From an uncultured Bacilli bacterium (GTDB taxonomy: Bacteria; Bacillota_I; Bacilli_A; RF39; UBA660), in contig CALVVH010000025.1 of assembly GCA_944363805.1 (NCBI GenBank), positions 1-18,134 of the forward strand: a stretch of 18,134 bases of DNA, given 5' to 3'. The notes under the pieces were generated by a model. It was not told the DNA's origin. It ran no database searches and saw nothing but the letters and a program-made list of their open reading frames with translations. Of the stretch, positions 5,873 to 13,636 are shown piece after piece. Made by a program: the position numbers and the translations under genes. Every line of letters begins with the position of its first letter. The first letter of the stretch is position 1.

Positions 5873-6601
5873 TTATTCAATGGGAATAGATAATAAATTA
5901 CTTTTTTCAATAATTGCTCCACCATAATAGGCTGGCACTCTTCCGTTGATAACTTGTGAAGAAATTAATACATCGTACTCTATTTCTAAATTACTTTTAG
6001 CAACTGGTGCTACTATTTGTTCTGTTACTTTAATAGTTACATAAAGTTCCACTAATGCGTTGTTCATTCCATATTCCCTTATCTCACTACGAATATTTGT
6101 AAGAAGCGAACCAACAAAGTTAATTTTAAAATAAATTTTAGGTCCTAAATTACTAAGTAAAACACTATCTGATGCCACCATCATTGGCATAGCCATTACT
6201 AGCCCGTTTGCACTAGAAGAAATACTCGAATCGATTTTTTCGACCACTACTCCATTTTCCATATCGGTAATTAATCGATTTAACTCGTCGGTAACTGTAT
6301 CCAAAACCATATAAGCTTTGTTTAAATCGAAATCAGCAAAAATTATTTCTCCAGCTTCATTTTTATTTATTACTAAAATATCTTTCAAGGCATCATTTGT
6401 AAATAAGTCATAACCGACATTATTACTTAAAAATGATTCTGTAAACTTCTTTAACCTTGCTTCAGCCACCGTCATAATTTTCGGTGAAATCTTAGTATCA
6501 TAAATTCGCAATAAGAAAAAAGTCAAAAAAAATATCAAAAGAAATATTACTAATAATACTTTTGATACTTTATATGTTGTTCTTATATGCAATCTTTTCA
6601 T
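5873..6601 (-). CDS. yunB: Sporulation protein YunB
   Basis: 242 residues. One N-terminal membrane segment (residues 13-32, V-L-L-V-I-F-L-L-I-F-F-L-T-F-F-L) is followed by the YunB domain. Diagnostic stretches are V-A-E-A-R, then G-P-K-I-Y-F-K-I-N-F-V-G-S-L-L-T-N-I near residue 155, Y-G-M-N-N-A-L-V-E-L-Y-V, K-V-T-E-Q-I-V-A-P and a late N-G-R-V-P-A-Y-Y-G-G. Length is close to the Bacillus protein. YunB is known as a mother-cell (sigma-E) sporulation protein whose loss impairs spores; its biochemistry is unclear. The start has no convincing ribosome binding site and lies 15 bp after the preceding stop, so translation may depend on coupling. It is one of the main reasons to call the organism a spore-former. 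Confidence 0.93.
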   Translation of the reverse strand: MKRLHIRTTYKVSKVLLVIFLLIFFLTFFLLRIYDTKISPKIMTVAEARLKKFTESFLSNNVGYDLFTNDALKDILVINKNEAGEIIFADFDLNKAYMVLDTVTDELNRLITDMENGVVVEKIDSSISSSANGLVMAMPMMVASDSVLLSNLGPKIYFKINFVGSLLTNIRSEIREYGMNNALVELYVTIKVTEQIVAPVAKSNLEIEYDVLISSQVINGRVPAYYGGAIIEKSNLLSIPIE

Positions 6602-6616
6602 ATTAAATTTTATGTA

Positions 6617-7495
6617 TTAAAAACCTATAAAAGACTTTAAAAATATAAACATTCCTACTAAAAAGGCAATAACAACCAAAGCAATTAATATTTTTACCCA
6701 AACACTTAATTTATTGTCATCCAAAAAGTCATCATTATCATCTTCAAAATCCTTTTTATTAAATAAGTTATTCGTATAAAAAGAATCATCAATCCTATTA
6801 TCATTATTATTTTCAGGAACTTTCTCCTTACTTAATGCCTCACTAGTTGAAGCTTTAACCTTTATCTCTTCTGTCATTTTTTCATAAACTGCAGTATTTT
6901 CATCACCCTTTAAATCTTCTAAGATACTAAGAGGATCAATATCAGGAACATCTTCTGCATTTTTTTGGTGTTCTTCTTTTATCCTAGCTTCATTAATAGT
7001 AATTGTATTGATAAGTTCCATCAAATCTTCTTCAGCCTTTTTCATCTCTGGCTTATCACGAACTTCTTCTATGTTTTCATCATTCTTATACTTATTATCA
7101 TCTATTTTCAAATTGTTTAAAATATCGTATTGGGTATTTCGCAATTTTTTAGACCGCGCTTCTTCATAAGTTTCTGTCTTTTCATCCTTCGCTTTTTCCA
7201 AAATAACATTTAAATCATATTCTTTCGTAGGAACATCATCTATTAACTTACTTTCCTCTTCTCGAGGTTCTACTCTAATACTCCTTCGCTTCGGAGCCTC
7301 ATTATATTTAGTATCTAATATTTTTTTAATTTTCTCAATATCTATTTCTGGTTCTTGATTACCAATGACGGTGGCATTACTTTTCACGCTAAAACTGTCG
7401 AGTTCGCTTTCATTAATTTCTTTATACAACTCAACATTTCTCGACACTCTCGACATTTTGTTATCTTCACTATACTTATTCATTCTTGAATCCAT
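6617..7495 (-). CDS. Unknown charged tail-anchored protein
   Basis: 292 residues, not recognised. Residues 1-265 are very rich in Glu, Lys, Asp and Asn and are probably disordered with helical parts. Residues about 268-290 are a single hydrophobic segment (V-W-V-K-I-L-I-A-L-V-V-I-A-F-L-V-G-M-F-I-F-L) at the extreme C-terminus, so the protein would sit in the membrane by its tail. The N-terminus has a short arginine-containing motif (M-S-R-V-S-R-N-V-E-L-Y-K-E-I), which is the part most likely to be conserved. The ATG has AGAGG upstream. It is the first gene of the minus-strand unit that continues to yunB and yutD. No function can be given. Confidence 0.82.
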   Translation of the reverse strand: MDSRMNKYSEDNKMSRVSRNVELYKEINESELDSFSVKSNATVIGNQEPEIDIEKIKKILDTKYNEAPKRRSIRVEPREEESKLIDDVPTKEYDLNVILEKAKDEKTETYEEARSKKLRNTQYDILNNLKIDDNKYKNDENIEEVRDKPEMKKAEEDLMELINTITINEARIKEEHQKNAEDVPDIDPLSILEDLKGDENTAVYEKMTEEIKVKASTSEALSKEKVPENNNDNRIDDSFYTNNLFNKKDFEDDNDDFLDDNKLSVWVKILIALVVIAFLVGMFIFLKSFIGF

Positions 7496-7513
7496 AACGC
7501 TACCTCTACCAAA

Positions 7514-7542
7514 ATGATAACATAAATTCTACAATTTTTAAA
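7514..7542 (-). promoter_or_regulatory. Putative promoter of the tail-anchored protein/yunB unit
   Basis: On the minus strand: TTTAAA (7542-7537), 17 bp, TATCAT (7519-7514). It is a moderate sigma-A match 19 bp before the ATG and divergent from the ferredoxin promoter. A sporulation sigma factor could also act here; I see no clear match. Confidence 0.4.
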
Positions 7543-7551
7543 CATTTATCG

Positions 7552-7580
7552 TTGATTTTTAAAAATCAATTTACTATAAT
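7552..7580 (+). promoter_or_regulatory. Ferredoxin promoter overlapped by an 18-bp perfect palindrome
   Basis: TTGATT (7552-7557), 17 bp, TATAAT (7575-7580). Positions 7552-7569 read TTGATTTTTAAAAATCAA, a perfect inverted repeat covering the -35 box and most of the spacer. It could be an operator for a dimeric repressor. Confidence 0.75.
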
Positions 7581-7599
7581 TATACAAGGAGGAAGACAA

Positions 7600-7806
7600 A
7601 TGAAAAAAATTATTGTAAATGAAAATTGTATTGGCTGTGGCATGTGTATTGCTATTGATAATGAACATTTCGATTTTCAAGATGGGCTATCACATGCTAT
7701 AAGTAATGAAAACTTAGATTCCGAAGCTCTTAAAAATGCTATTGACTCTTGTCCAGTTGGAGCTATTAAAATCGCAGACGACAGTGAAGAAAATAACTCA
7801 AACTAA
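7600..7806 (+). CDS. Single-cluster 4Fe-4S ferredoxin
   Basis: 68 residues from the ATG at 7600, preceded by AGGAGG. An in-frame upstream start would lie inside the promoter and is rejected. The cluster ligands are C-I-G-C-G-M-C near residues 9-15 and the lone Cys in S-C-P-V-G-A-I near residue 53. This gives four cysteines for one 4Fe-4S cluster, like the short Fer protein of Bacillus. It is a soluble electron carrier; its partner enzymes are not in the window. The C-terminus is acidic (D-D-S-E-E-N-N-S-N). It is monocistronic, between its own promoter and a terminator. Confidence 0.95.
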   Translation: MKKIIVNENCIGCGMCIAIDNEHFDFQDGLSHAISNENLDSEALKNAIDSCPVGAIKIADDSEENNSN

Positions 7807-7810
7807 AAAA

Positions 7811-7834
7811 ACTAGTCAAACTAGTCTTTTTTTT
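7811..7834 (+). terminator. Terminator after the ferredoxin (probably bidirectional)
   Basis: ACTAGT, loop CAA, ACTAGT, one C, then eight T, starting 4 bp after the ferredoxin stop. The minus-strand gene at 7833 ends in its T run, and the A run on the other side makes it usable in both directions. Confidence 0.75.
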
Positions 7835-8363
7835 AACATAAATATTGGATAAGCTCTCCTATTTCATTATCTTTATCTGCTATTTCTTCTAAAGAAATTG
7901 TCAAAATATCTAAAATATCTTCATTAAATTCCCGTAATCTATCACAATATCCTTTTTGTAATATATACCCCTTTTTTAAATCGACATTTCCTTTTTTAAA
8001 TATTCGCACATAAACTACTCTATCTAAATCGACACGTAAAGCAACTTTTTGAATAACTTTGGATAGAATCGTAATATTTTTACTCAACAAGTTACTATCA
8101 TATTTGTTAAAAAATTCGATATTTAACATGATGTCTTTATATCTTGCCACAACTCGCGCAATTGTCCGATCTTTCCAATCCATCTTTTTAAAGTCGTTTT
8201 TTGGATACATAATAATATTATTGTACAAATCTTTTTCTTTTAATTTTCTGATTTTCTTATAGATATTGATAATAAAAAAATTATTTTCTGTTCTAATTTT
8301 TTCATCTACTAATTTCTCTAAATCTTTCTTTTTTACTGCTGATAAATCACAATTTGCCTTCAT
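7833..8363 (-). CDS. Unknown 176-residue basic protein
   Basis: Not recognised. It has no signal peptide and no membrane segment, is rich in Lys, Ile and Asp, and is predicted mainly helical. Regions that look structured are W-K-D-R-T-I-A-R-V-V-A-R-Y-K-D (about 62-76), L-S-K-V-I-Q-K-V-A-L-R-V-D-L-D-R-V-V-Y-V-R-I (about 99-121) and a very acidic C-terminus (I-S-L-E-E-I-A-D-K-D-N-E-I). The ATG has AAAGGA 6 nt upstream. It is the last gene of the dacF-spmA-spmB-rluB strand, 50 bp after rluB, and may belong to that unit. I cannot give a function. Confidence 0.8.
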   Translation of the reverse strand: MKANCDLSAVKKKDLEKLVDEKIRTENNFFIINIYKKIRKLKEKDLYNNIIMYPKNDFKKMDWKDRTIARVVARYKDIMLNIEFFNKYDSNLLSKNITILSKVIQKVALRVDLDRVVYVRIFKKGNVDLKKGYILQKGYCDRLREFNEDILDILTISLEEIADKDNEIGELIQYLC

Positions 8364-8413
8364 AAAATTTCCTTTCTTAGTTCCTAACCGTCTAAAAAAA
8401 AACTAAAAAGTCC

Positions 8414-9133
8414 CTACCTTTTAGCTAACGCATATAATTTTTTTATTTCTTTAATAGTTAAATTACGATATTCTCCAGATTTCAAATTTTTTATATCTAA
8501 AAAACCATAAGCAACCCTACTTAGTTTAAGAACGTTTACGCCTATTTCTTTAAATAATTTTTTAATTATATGGTTCCTGCCTTCAACAATTGTAATTTCT
8601 ACAATTTCGGTATTTTTTTCCAAATCTTTCTTTTTTACTTTAAATTTCTTCACTTCTACTTTCCTCTTATCAATGGTAATCCCTTTCTTAATTGCTAAAA
8701 TATCATCTTTAGTAAGTATTCTATCGATTTTAGCTATATATGTTTTCTCAATTTCAAAACTAGGATGCATAAGTGTATTTGCAAAATCTCCATCATTAGT
8801 AAGTAGAATTATCCCCGTAGTATCATAATCCAATCTGCCAATAGGATAAATTCGCGCATCAGTATTGATTAAATCGACGACAGTAATGCGTCCTGCTTCA
8901 TCATTTACACTACTTATTACACTACGTGGTTTATTTAAAATATAATATTCATGCTTGACATCTTTATTAATTATAATGCCATCTATGCTGATAATATCGT
9001 GTTCTGCTACCTTAGTTCCTAATTCAGTAACTATTTTCCCATTGACCATAACTTTTTGCTTACGAATCAAATCTTCAGCTTTTCGTCTTGATGTATATCC
9101 ATATGAGGCAATAACCTTTTGCAAGCGTTCCAT
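8414..9133 (-). CDS. rluB: RNA pseudouridine synthase, RluB/RsuA family
   Basis: 239 residues from the ATG at 9133, with GGTGG 5 nt before it. An S4 RNA-binding domain occupies about residues 1-50 (R-L-Q-K-V-I-A-S-Y-G-Y-T-S-R-R-K-A-E). The catalytic domain follows, with N-K-P-R near 67 and the motif G-R-L-D-Y-D-T-T-G at 99-107, where D102 is the expected catalytic aspartate. L-L-T-N-D-G and E-K-T-Y complete the family pattern. Enzymes of this group convert a uridine of large-subunit rRNA (U2605 for RluB) to pseudouridine. RsuA or RluE specificity cannot be excluded from motifs alone. The position after dacF-spmA-spmB is the usual one for rluB in Bacillota. Confidence 0.9.
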   Translation of the reverse strand: MERLQKVIASYGYTSRRKAEDLIRKQKVMVNGKIVTELGTKVAEHDIISIDGIIINKDVKHEYYILNKPRSVISSVNDEAGRITVVDLINTDARIYPIGRLDYDTTGIILLTNDGDFANTLMHPSFEIEKTYIAKIDRILTKDDILAIKKGITIDKRKVEVKKFKVKKKDLEKNTEIVEITIVEGRNHIIKKLFKEIGVNVLKLSRVAYGFLDIKNLKSGEYRNLTIKEIKKLYALAKR

Positions 9134-9164
9134 ATAAACCACCAATTTAATTATATCACATAAT

Positions 9165-9683
9165 TTAGAAAAATAACATGGTTATTAAAAAAGCTACAGT
9201 AATACCTACCAAATCTGCAAAAAGTCCCACACCTAAAGAATACCGAATTTTTTTGATTCCAATAGAACTAAAATAAAGAGCCAAAACATAGATTGTAGTG
9301 TCTGTACACCCTTGCAAGACACTTGCTAATCTTCCAACATAAGAATCCGGCCCATAATTTATAAATATATCGTTCATTATAGCCAATGTCGCTGTTCCTG
9401 AAATTGGTCTAAGTAGAGCCATTGGCATGATTTCGACAGGAATGTTTATTAAATTTAACAAAGGCTTAAAAATCCCCAAAACTTCATAAACGAAATTACT
9501 ATCTAAAAAAATATTGATGGCAAAAACCATAGCTATAATCGAAGGAAATATATTAAAAGAAATGAGTAATCCTTCCTTAGCCCCTTCTAAAAAAGCATCA
9601 TAAATACTAACCTTTTTCTTAAAACCATAAAATATTACAAATACTACAAATATAGGAATGACAATCTTTGATAAAGTATTCAT
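9165..9683 (-). CDS. spmB: Spore maturation protein B
   Basis: 172 residues, integral membrane. Hydrophobic segments lie at about 6-20, 40-60, 70-80, 125-140 and 150-171. Family marks are F-Y-G-F-K-K-K-V-x-I-Y-D-A-F-L-E-G-A-K-E-G-L, then R-P-I-S-G-T-A-T-L near residue 93 and Q-G-C-T-D-T-T-I-Y-V near residue 125. SpmB and SpmA together are needed for normal dehydration of the spore core in Bacillus and Clostridium. It overlaps spmA by 4 bp (ATGA), so the two are translationally coupled. The protein is about the usual length. Confidence 0.95.
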   Translation of the reverse strand: MNTLSKIVIPIFVVFVIFYGFKKKVSIYDAFLEGAKEGLLISFNIFPSIIAMVFAINIFLDSNFVYEVLGIFKPLLNLINIPVEIMPMALLRPISGTATLAIMNDIFINYGPDSYVGRLASVLQGCTDTTIYVLALYFSSIGIKKIRYSLGVGLFADLVGITVAFLITMLFF

Positions 9684-10261
9684 TTTTTACTCCTTTTTCG
9701 GATAAAATAGTCTAGCAACAAACCTCCTACACTTGAGCAAAAGGTTGCAATAACGCCTGGCAAAATAATTTCAGAAGGATTGTTTGATCCATGAGCAATT
9801 CGTAAAGCTAATACTGTTGTAGGCACAATAGTTACTCCCGCAGTATTTAAAACCAAGAATGTAATCATTGCAACACTTGCTGTATCTTTATTCTTGTTAA
9901 TTTTTTGTAACTCACTCATTGCTTTAAGCCCAAATGGTGTAGCAGCACTCCCCAGTCCCATCATATTTGCGGCAATATTCGAAGCAATAAACCCTAAAGC
10001 TGGATTGTCTTTGGGAACTGAAGGAAAAAGTTTAGAAAGTATTGGTTCAACTAACCGAGCAAATTTTCGTAAAAGTCCTGACTCTTCGGCTATCTTCATA
10101 ATCCCCGTCCATAAAACAATAATAGGCAAAATTGATAACATTAAGTCTAAAGCCTTTTGCCCATTAGTCAAAATACTATCATTTATCACATCAAGCCGAC
10201 CAGTAAAAAGAGAAAAAAGTATTCCAATAATTATCAGAAAAAACCAAATATAACTTACCAT
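9680..10261 (-). CDS. spmA: Spore maturation protein A
   Basis: 193 residues from the ATG at 10261, which has GAGGTGG 6 nt upstream and overlaps the dacF stop by 7 bp. A frame extension to 10291 lies inside dacF and is rejected. It is an integral membrane protein. Typical stretches are I-V-L-W-T-G-I-M-K-I-A-E-E-S-G-L-L, then F-P-x-V-P-K-D-N-P-A-L-G-F-I-A-S-N and M-M-G-L-G-S-A-A-T-P-F-G-L-K-A-M. Members of this nucleoside-recognition (Gate) family are membrane transport-like proteins. SpmA acts with SpmB in spore core dehydration. Its DacF neighbour acts on spore cortex peptidoglycan, so the cluster is functionally coherent. Confidence 0.95.
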   Translation of the reverse strand: MVSYIWFFLIIIGILFSLFTGRLDVINDSILTNGQKALDLMLSILPIIVLWTGIMKIAEESGLLRKFARLVEPILSKLFPSVPKDNPALGFIASNIAANMMGLGSAATPFGLKAMSELQKINKNKDTASVAMITFLVLNTAGVTIVPTTVLALRIAHGSNNPSEIILPGVIATFCSSVGGLLLDYFIRKRSKK

Positions 10262-11337
10262 CTGAGCCACCTCAAAAATCTTTCCCACCACGATAACTTT
10301 TCTATATCATCTTCTTTTAAAACATAAATATTTTCGCGACGTATTTCCTCATCACCTAAATAAATAATTACTTCTCCCACTTTATCTCCATCAACATAAG
10401 TATTGTTTTTATTTTTATAAAGTTGATATTCAATCTTTAATTTTTTCTTTTCATCCCCAGTAACAGGTACATATATATCAGCATCTACATACAAAGTATC
10501 ATTTTTATATACACTATCTTGTTTTACCTCAAAGTTATCTTTATCGATAACTTTGACTGCATGATAATTACGAAAAACTTGTTCATACAAAGTAATATGA
10601 TCTTGAAAATCATTGGGATCATTTAACGTTACCACTACCAAATTAATATTATTATTACTACCAGTAGTAACTAGTGTTCTCCGTGCTTTTTCCGTAAATC
10701 CCGTTTTGCCCCCCGTTATAAATTCATAATTGTGCAATAATTTATTTTTACTTGTCCAAGAATAAGTCTTATAATTAGTTTTGACCGTATAATTTTTAGC
10801 ACCAAATATTTCTTTAAAAATATCATTTTCCATCGCATATTTAGTAAGTAAAGCCATATCATATGCACTTGAAATATTCCCAGTTCCATCATCTTCTTCT
10901 AAACCATGTGCATTATAAAAATATGAATCTTCCATACCAATTCTACTTGCTACTTCATTCATAAGCATAGCAAATGCATCCATACTCCCCGCCACATTTT
11001 TAGCAATAACCATTGCTGCATCATTACCACTACGAAGCATAAGCCCGTAAAGCAAATCTCGCAAAGTCAATTTTTCTCCAAGTTCAATATATATAGCACT
11101 ACCATAAGCCTTTAAAATTTCATCCCCTACTTCCACTACTTTATCGATATCTGCATATTCAATAGTAACAATACAAGTCATAATTTTAGTAATACTAGCA
11201 ATTAATCTTTCATCATGAATATTATTAGCATGTAGTACTCGTCCATTATCTAAATCCATAACAATACTACTGCTAGCACTAATTGCTTCTACTTTTAATG
11301 GCATTAACAAAAAAAGCAAAAAAATTAACTTTTTCAT
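10255..11337 (-). CDS. dacF: D-alanyl-D-alanine carboxypeptidase (sporulation DacF type)
   Basis: 360 residues. A signal peptide is clear (M-K-K-L-I-F-L-L-F-L-L-M-P-L, cleavage near A18). The serine transpeptidase motifs are all present: S48-I-T-K51 (nucleophile and general base), S103-G-N105, and K211-T-G213. The C-terminal part (about 265-330) is the beta-rich PBP5 domain, and the end is W-W-E-R-F-L-R-W-L-R-W, an amphipathic membrane-associating helix typical of low-molecular-mass PBPs. It trims the terminal D-Ala of peptidoglycan stem peptides. Its place directly before spmA-spmB makes the DacF assignment better than housekeeping DacA. AGGGG lies 8 nt before the ATG. In Bacillus this operon is made in the forespore; I could not identify a sigma-F or sigma-G promoter with confidence. 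Confidence 0.93.
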   Translation of the reverse strand: MKKLIFLLFLLMPLKVEAISASSSIVMDLDNGRVLHANNIHDERLIASITKIMTCIVTIEYADIDKVVEVGDEILKAYGSAIYIELGEKLTLRDLLYGLMLRSGNDAAMVIAKNVAGSMDAFAMLMNEVASRIGMEDSYFYNAHGLEEDDGTGNISSAYDMALLTKYAMENDIFKEIFGAKNYTVKTNYKTYSWTSKNKLLHNYEFITGGKTGFTEKARRTLVTTGSNNNINLVVVTLNDPNDFQDHITLYEQVFRNYHAVKVIDKDNFEVKQDSVYKNDTLYVDADIYVPVTGDEKKKLKIEYQLYKNKNNTYVDGDKVGEVIIYLGDEEIRRENIYVLKEDDIEKLSWWERFLRWLRW

Positions 11338-11397
11338 ACGATTACCCCTATAAAAAGATATGACTTACGTGGTAAAATATGTTTCAAGGAGGTTTTT

Positions 11398-12207
11398 ATG
11401 CTTATAACAAAATTACAATTACAAGGTTATCAAATAAAACATGAAATTACCAAAAAAATAGAAAATCATGAAGAAAGTCGCTTTTTTTACAAAATTTTTT
11501 GTAATGCTTTAAAAAATTTTCCAACTAACATTGATGAAGAAGCTTTTTTAGAAATTTTAGAAACTACTAACGATTTAATCGATCAAGCATGCTTGTATAT
11601 TTTAGTTTCCAAATTAGGAAATACTGTTTTAGAAAAAGACCCTTGCTACATTTCCGAACTATGTACATCAATGACTATGAAAGAAGTTTCTCCCCAGTTT
11701 TTTGACTCTATCGCCCTTTATTTTTTAAGCGAACCAATATACAGTTTAATTCAACAAATTAATAGAACTAGTTATCTTTATGGCTACATAACTTTATTTG
11801 ATATCATTATCGACAATTTTGATTTGTTTAATTTAGATGAATGGGAAAAAAATAAAATCATTAAAACCCTTAATGCTTTATTAAATCAAGACTATCACAT
11901 CTTATTTCCAACTATCGATACTCTTAATGACATATTTTTAATTATGTATCAAAAAATGCTCGAAATTAATCGTCAGACAATAACTTATACTGCTATAGAT
12001 TTTAAAAAAGTTATTTTACTAAAAACTTACTCAGAAAGTAGTGATATCCAGTTAAAAGCTGAATTAACTCAAGACCTAATAAACTGTGAACACGAAAGCT
12101 TTGATGCTAAAACAATCATTGACAAATGTTTAAAAACAATTGAAGAATATCGCTATCGCTTTGCTCATATAACTTTATCAAGAAGGACACACCATGAAAA
12201 AAAATAA
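11398..12207 (+). CDS. Unknown helical protein, first of a paralogous pair
   Basis: 269 residues, no signal peptide or membrane segment, Ile/Leu/Asn-rich and predicted all helical. I do not recognise the family. AAGGAGG lies 6 nt before the ATG. The stretch from D-P-C-Y-I-S-E-L-C (about residue 80) to Y-S-L-I-Q-Q-I-N-R lines up with H-P-L-F-S-E-D-L-C to Y-S-T-I-I-K-A-L-R of the next gene. The shared pattern is P-x-aromatic, L-C, S-P, F-L, I-Y-S-x-I and R at equal spacing. The two proteins are also equal in length, and their C-terminal segments (K-C-L-K-T-I-E-E-Y and D-C-L-T-I-I-S-H-Y) match. It is divergent from dacF and overlaps the next gene by 14 bp. No function can be given. Confidence 0.85.
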   Translation: MLITKLQLQGYQIKHEITKKIENHEESRFFYKIFCNALKNFPTNIDEEAFLEILETTNDLIDQACLYILVSKLGNTVLEKDPCYISELCTSMTMKEVSPQFFDSIALYFLSEPIYSLIQQINRTSYLYGYITLFDIIIDNFDLFNLDEWEKNKIIKTLNALLNQDYHILFPTIDTLNDIFLIMYQKMLEINRQTITYTAIDFKKVILLKTYSESSDIQLKAELTQDLINCEHESFDAKTIIDKCLKTIEEYRYRFAHITLSRRTHHEKK

Positions 12208-13006
12208 AATAATCGAATACTTTCAATTCAACCTATTCCGTTTGAAAAATTGGGTCAACAAAACTCCTAAAGAAGAAATTGAAGAAATATCTTTAATTGT
12301 ATTTAATCATCTTATCAACCAGTTTCCCAATGATAATTGGCATGCTATTAAATCATCCTTTGAAGATTACACAGATATTAAATCTCCACAATGGGTAGTG
12401 AATTACACAATCTTAGCTTATTATCTCGGACCAACTTATACTGAAAGTCACCCTCTTTTCAGCGAAGACCTATGTGATATCTTAACAAATTACAAAACAA
12501 GTCCCTATAAATTAGCTCAGTTTGCTAGATTTTTCTTAAACTCCCATATTTATAGCACTATCATAAAAGCCCTGAGGACCAAAGGAATACCCCCAAAATA
12601 TATCATCAAATTGACCTTAGAAAACTTTAATTTAAATGAAGTAAGTAGTTCTATTACCAAAAAAATATATCATGATATCATAGTTTTTGTTAATGATTTT
12701 GATTACCAAATATTTTCTGGCAACTACAGTTTTTTCAACATCTATCGTTGTTTAAAAAAATTGTGGGATAATTATATTATTCTAGAACTTCCTACCCTCA
12801 ATTTTCAAGACATTGAACTTTTATTAGAGTTTGAAAATATTCCAGATGCCTACACTAAAAATAAAATTCACCATGATTTTTCTGTAATTGAAAAAAAAGA
12901 AACCAGTATTGCTGAAAAATTTCAAGATTGCTTGACCATAATAAGTCATTACTCTTATGACCTACCTAGTTATCTTCCTTCACGTAAAATATATGAAGAA
13001 AAATAA
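12194..13006 (+). CDS. Unknown helical protein, second of a paralogous pair
   Basis: 270 residues, cytoplasmic, predicted helical, more aromatic than its partner (many Tyr, Phe and Trp). It starts inside the end of the preceding gene (14 bp overlap), with AGAAGGA upstream of the ATG, so translation is coupled. It shares the F-P, P-x-F-S-E-D-L-C and S-H-I-Y-S-T-I-I patterns with the preceding protein at matching positions. The overlap and similarity suggest an old tandem duplication that has diverged strongly, and perhaps two subunits of one complex. It ends in a terminator hairpin that contains its stop codon. Confidence 0.85.
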   Translation: MKKNKIIEYFQFNLFRLKNWVNKTPKEEIEEISLIVFNHLINQFPNDNWHAIKSSFEDYTDIKSPQWVVNYTILAYYLGPTYTESHPLFSEDLCDILTNYKTSPYKLAQFARFFLNSHIYSTIIKALRTKGIPPKYIIKLTLENFNLNEVSSSITKKIYHDIIVFVNDFDYQIFSGNYSFFNIYRCLKKLWDNYIILELPTLNFQDIELLLEFENIPDAYTKNKIHHDFSVIEKKETSIAEKFQDCLTIISHYSYDLPSYLPSRKIYEEK

Positions 13007-13033
13007 CGAAGAATTTTTCCTCGTTATTTTTTT
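13001..13033 (+). terminator. Terminator shared by the paralogue pair and the lipoprotein gene
   Basis: AAATAACGA (containing the stop codon TAA), loop of 11, TCGTTATTT, then more T. The symmetrical A and T runs allow it to act for the convergent lipoprotein gene as well. Confidence 0.8.
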
Positions 13034-13592
13034 ATTCACTATCATAATTATAAATTCCATGTATTTTTTCTAAATCACTTTGCGTTAATTCAGTTATTTG
13101 CCAATTATCATCTTCATCTTTAGTTAAGTTAAAAGTTATTGTATATTCTACTGTGTCTGTATTCTTTTGCATTACATCTAACTTATAATCCATAAATTTT
13201 GTACTGTCATATTCACCATTCTCATCAGCAAATTCCCCACTATGTTCATTCAAATACTCAGTAGCATCTTTTTGAACTTTATATAGATCATATACAGTAA
13301 TTTTAGCTTCAACAGTTGCACTATCTCCATCATATTCTTCATTATCTATTTCGTAATTTAAATCAGAATATTGTTTTTTTATTATATCACGATACTTTTC
13401 CTTTTGTCCTTCTGTCAAATCAGTTTCTTGCTCGACCACTTCATCTAAATCCCCCAAAACATTGGCACTTAGATTACGGTATTGGTCTAAGAATTCTTCA
13501 ACTCGTCCTTTAGCAGTCATTTGCATACAACCACAGCCAGCTAAAAGGAATACAAAAGCCACAATACTCAATATTTTACATACTTTTTTCAT
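13032..13592 (-). CDS. Putative lipoprotein, acidic, function unknown
   Basis: 186 residues from the ATG at 13592. AAGGA lies 9 nt upstream, whereas for the ATG at 13601 it would touch the codon. A lipoprotein signal peptide is clear: basic start, hydrophobic I-L-S-I-V-A-F-V-F-L, lipobox L-L-A-G-C with C20 as the lipidated residue. The mature part begins with a helix (G-R-V-E-E-F-L-D-Q-Y-R-N-L) and continues with strands of the type T-V-E-A-K-I-T-V-Y-D-L and V-E-Y-T-I-T-F-N-L-T-K-D, ending in D-N-W-Q-I-T-E-L. This pattern resembles NTF2-like or DUF-type lipoproteins of Bacillota, but I cannot assign a family. It is probably anchored on the outer face of the membrane. Confidence 0.85.
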   Translation of the reverse strand: MKKVCKILSIVAFVFLLAGCGCMQMTAKGRVEEFLDQYRNLSANVLGDLDEVVEQETDLTEGQKEKYRDIIKKQYSDLNYEIDNEEYDGDSATVEAKITVYDLYKVQKDATEYLNEHSGEFADENGEYDSTKFMDYKLDVMQKNTDTVEYTITFNLTKDEDDNWQITELTQSDLEKIHGIYNYDSE

Positions 13593-13636
13593 ACATCCCA
13601 TTCCTTACAATAATATAGTTCCCCAAATTGAAATTA

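Noticed and set aside
8059..9137. Plus-strand frames antisense to the 176-residue gene and rluB
   Set aside because: They are shadows of coding sequence on the minus strand, with no independent signals.
9894..10253. Plus-strand frame of 119 codons
   Set aside because: It is antisense to spmA, which has strong family motifs, and has no ribosome binding site.
11338..11397. A sporulation-type (sigma-F or sigma-G) promoter for dacF
   Set aside because: Some elements resemble the consensus loosely, but no pair of boxes with proper spacing was convincing in this AT-rich stretch.
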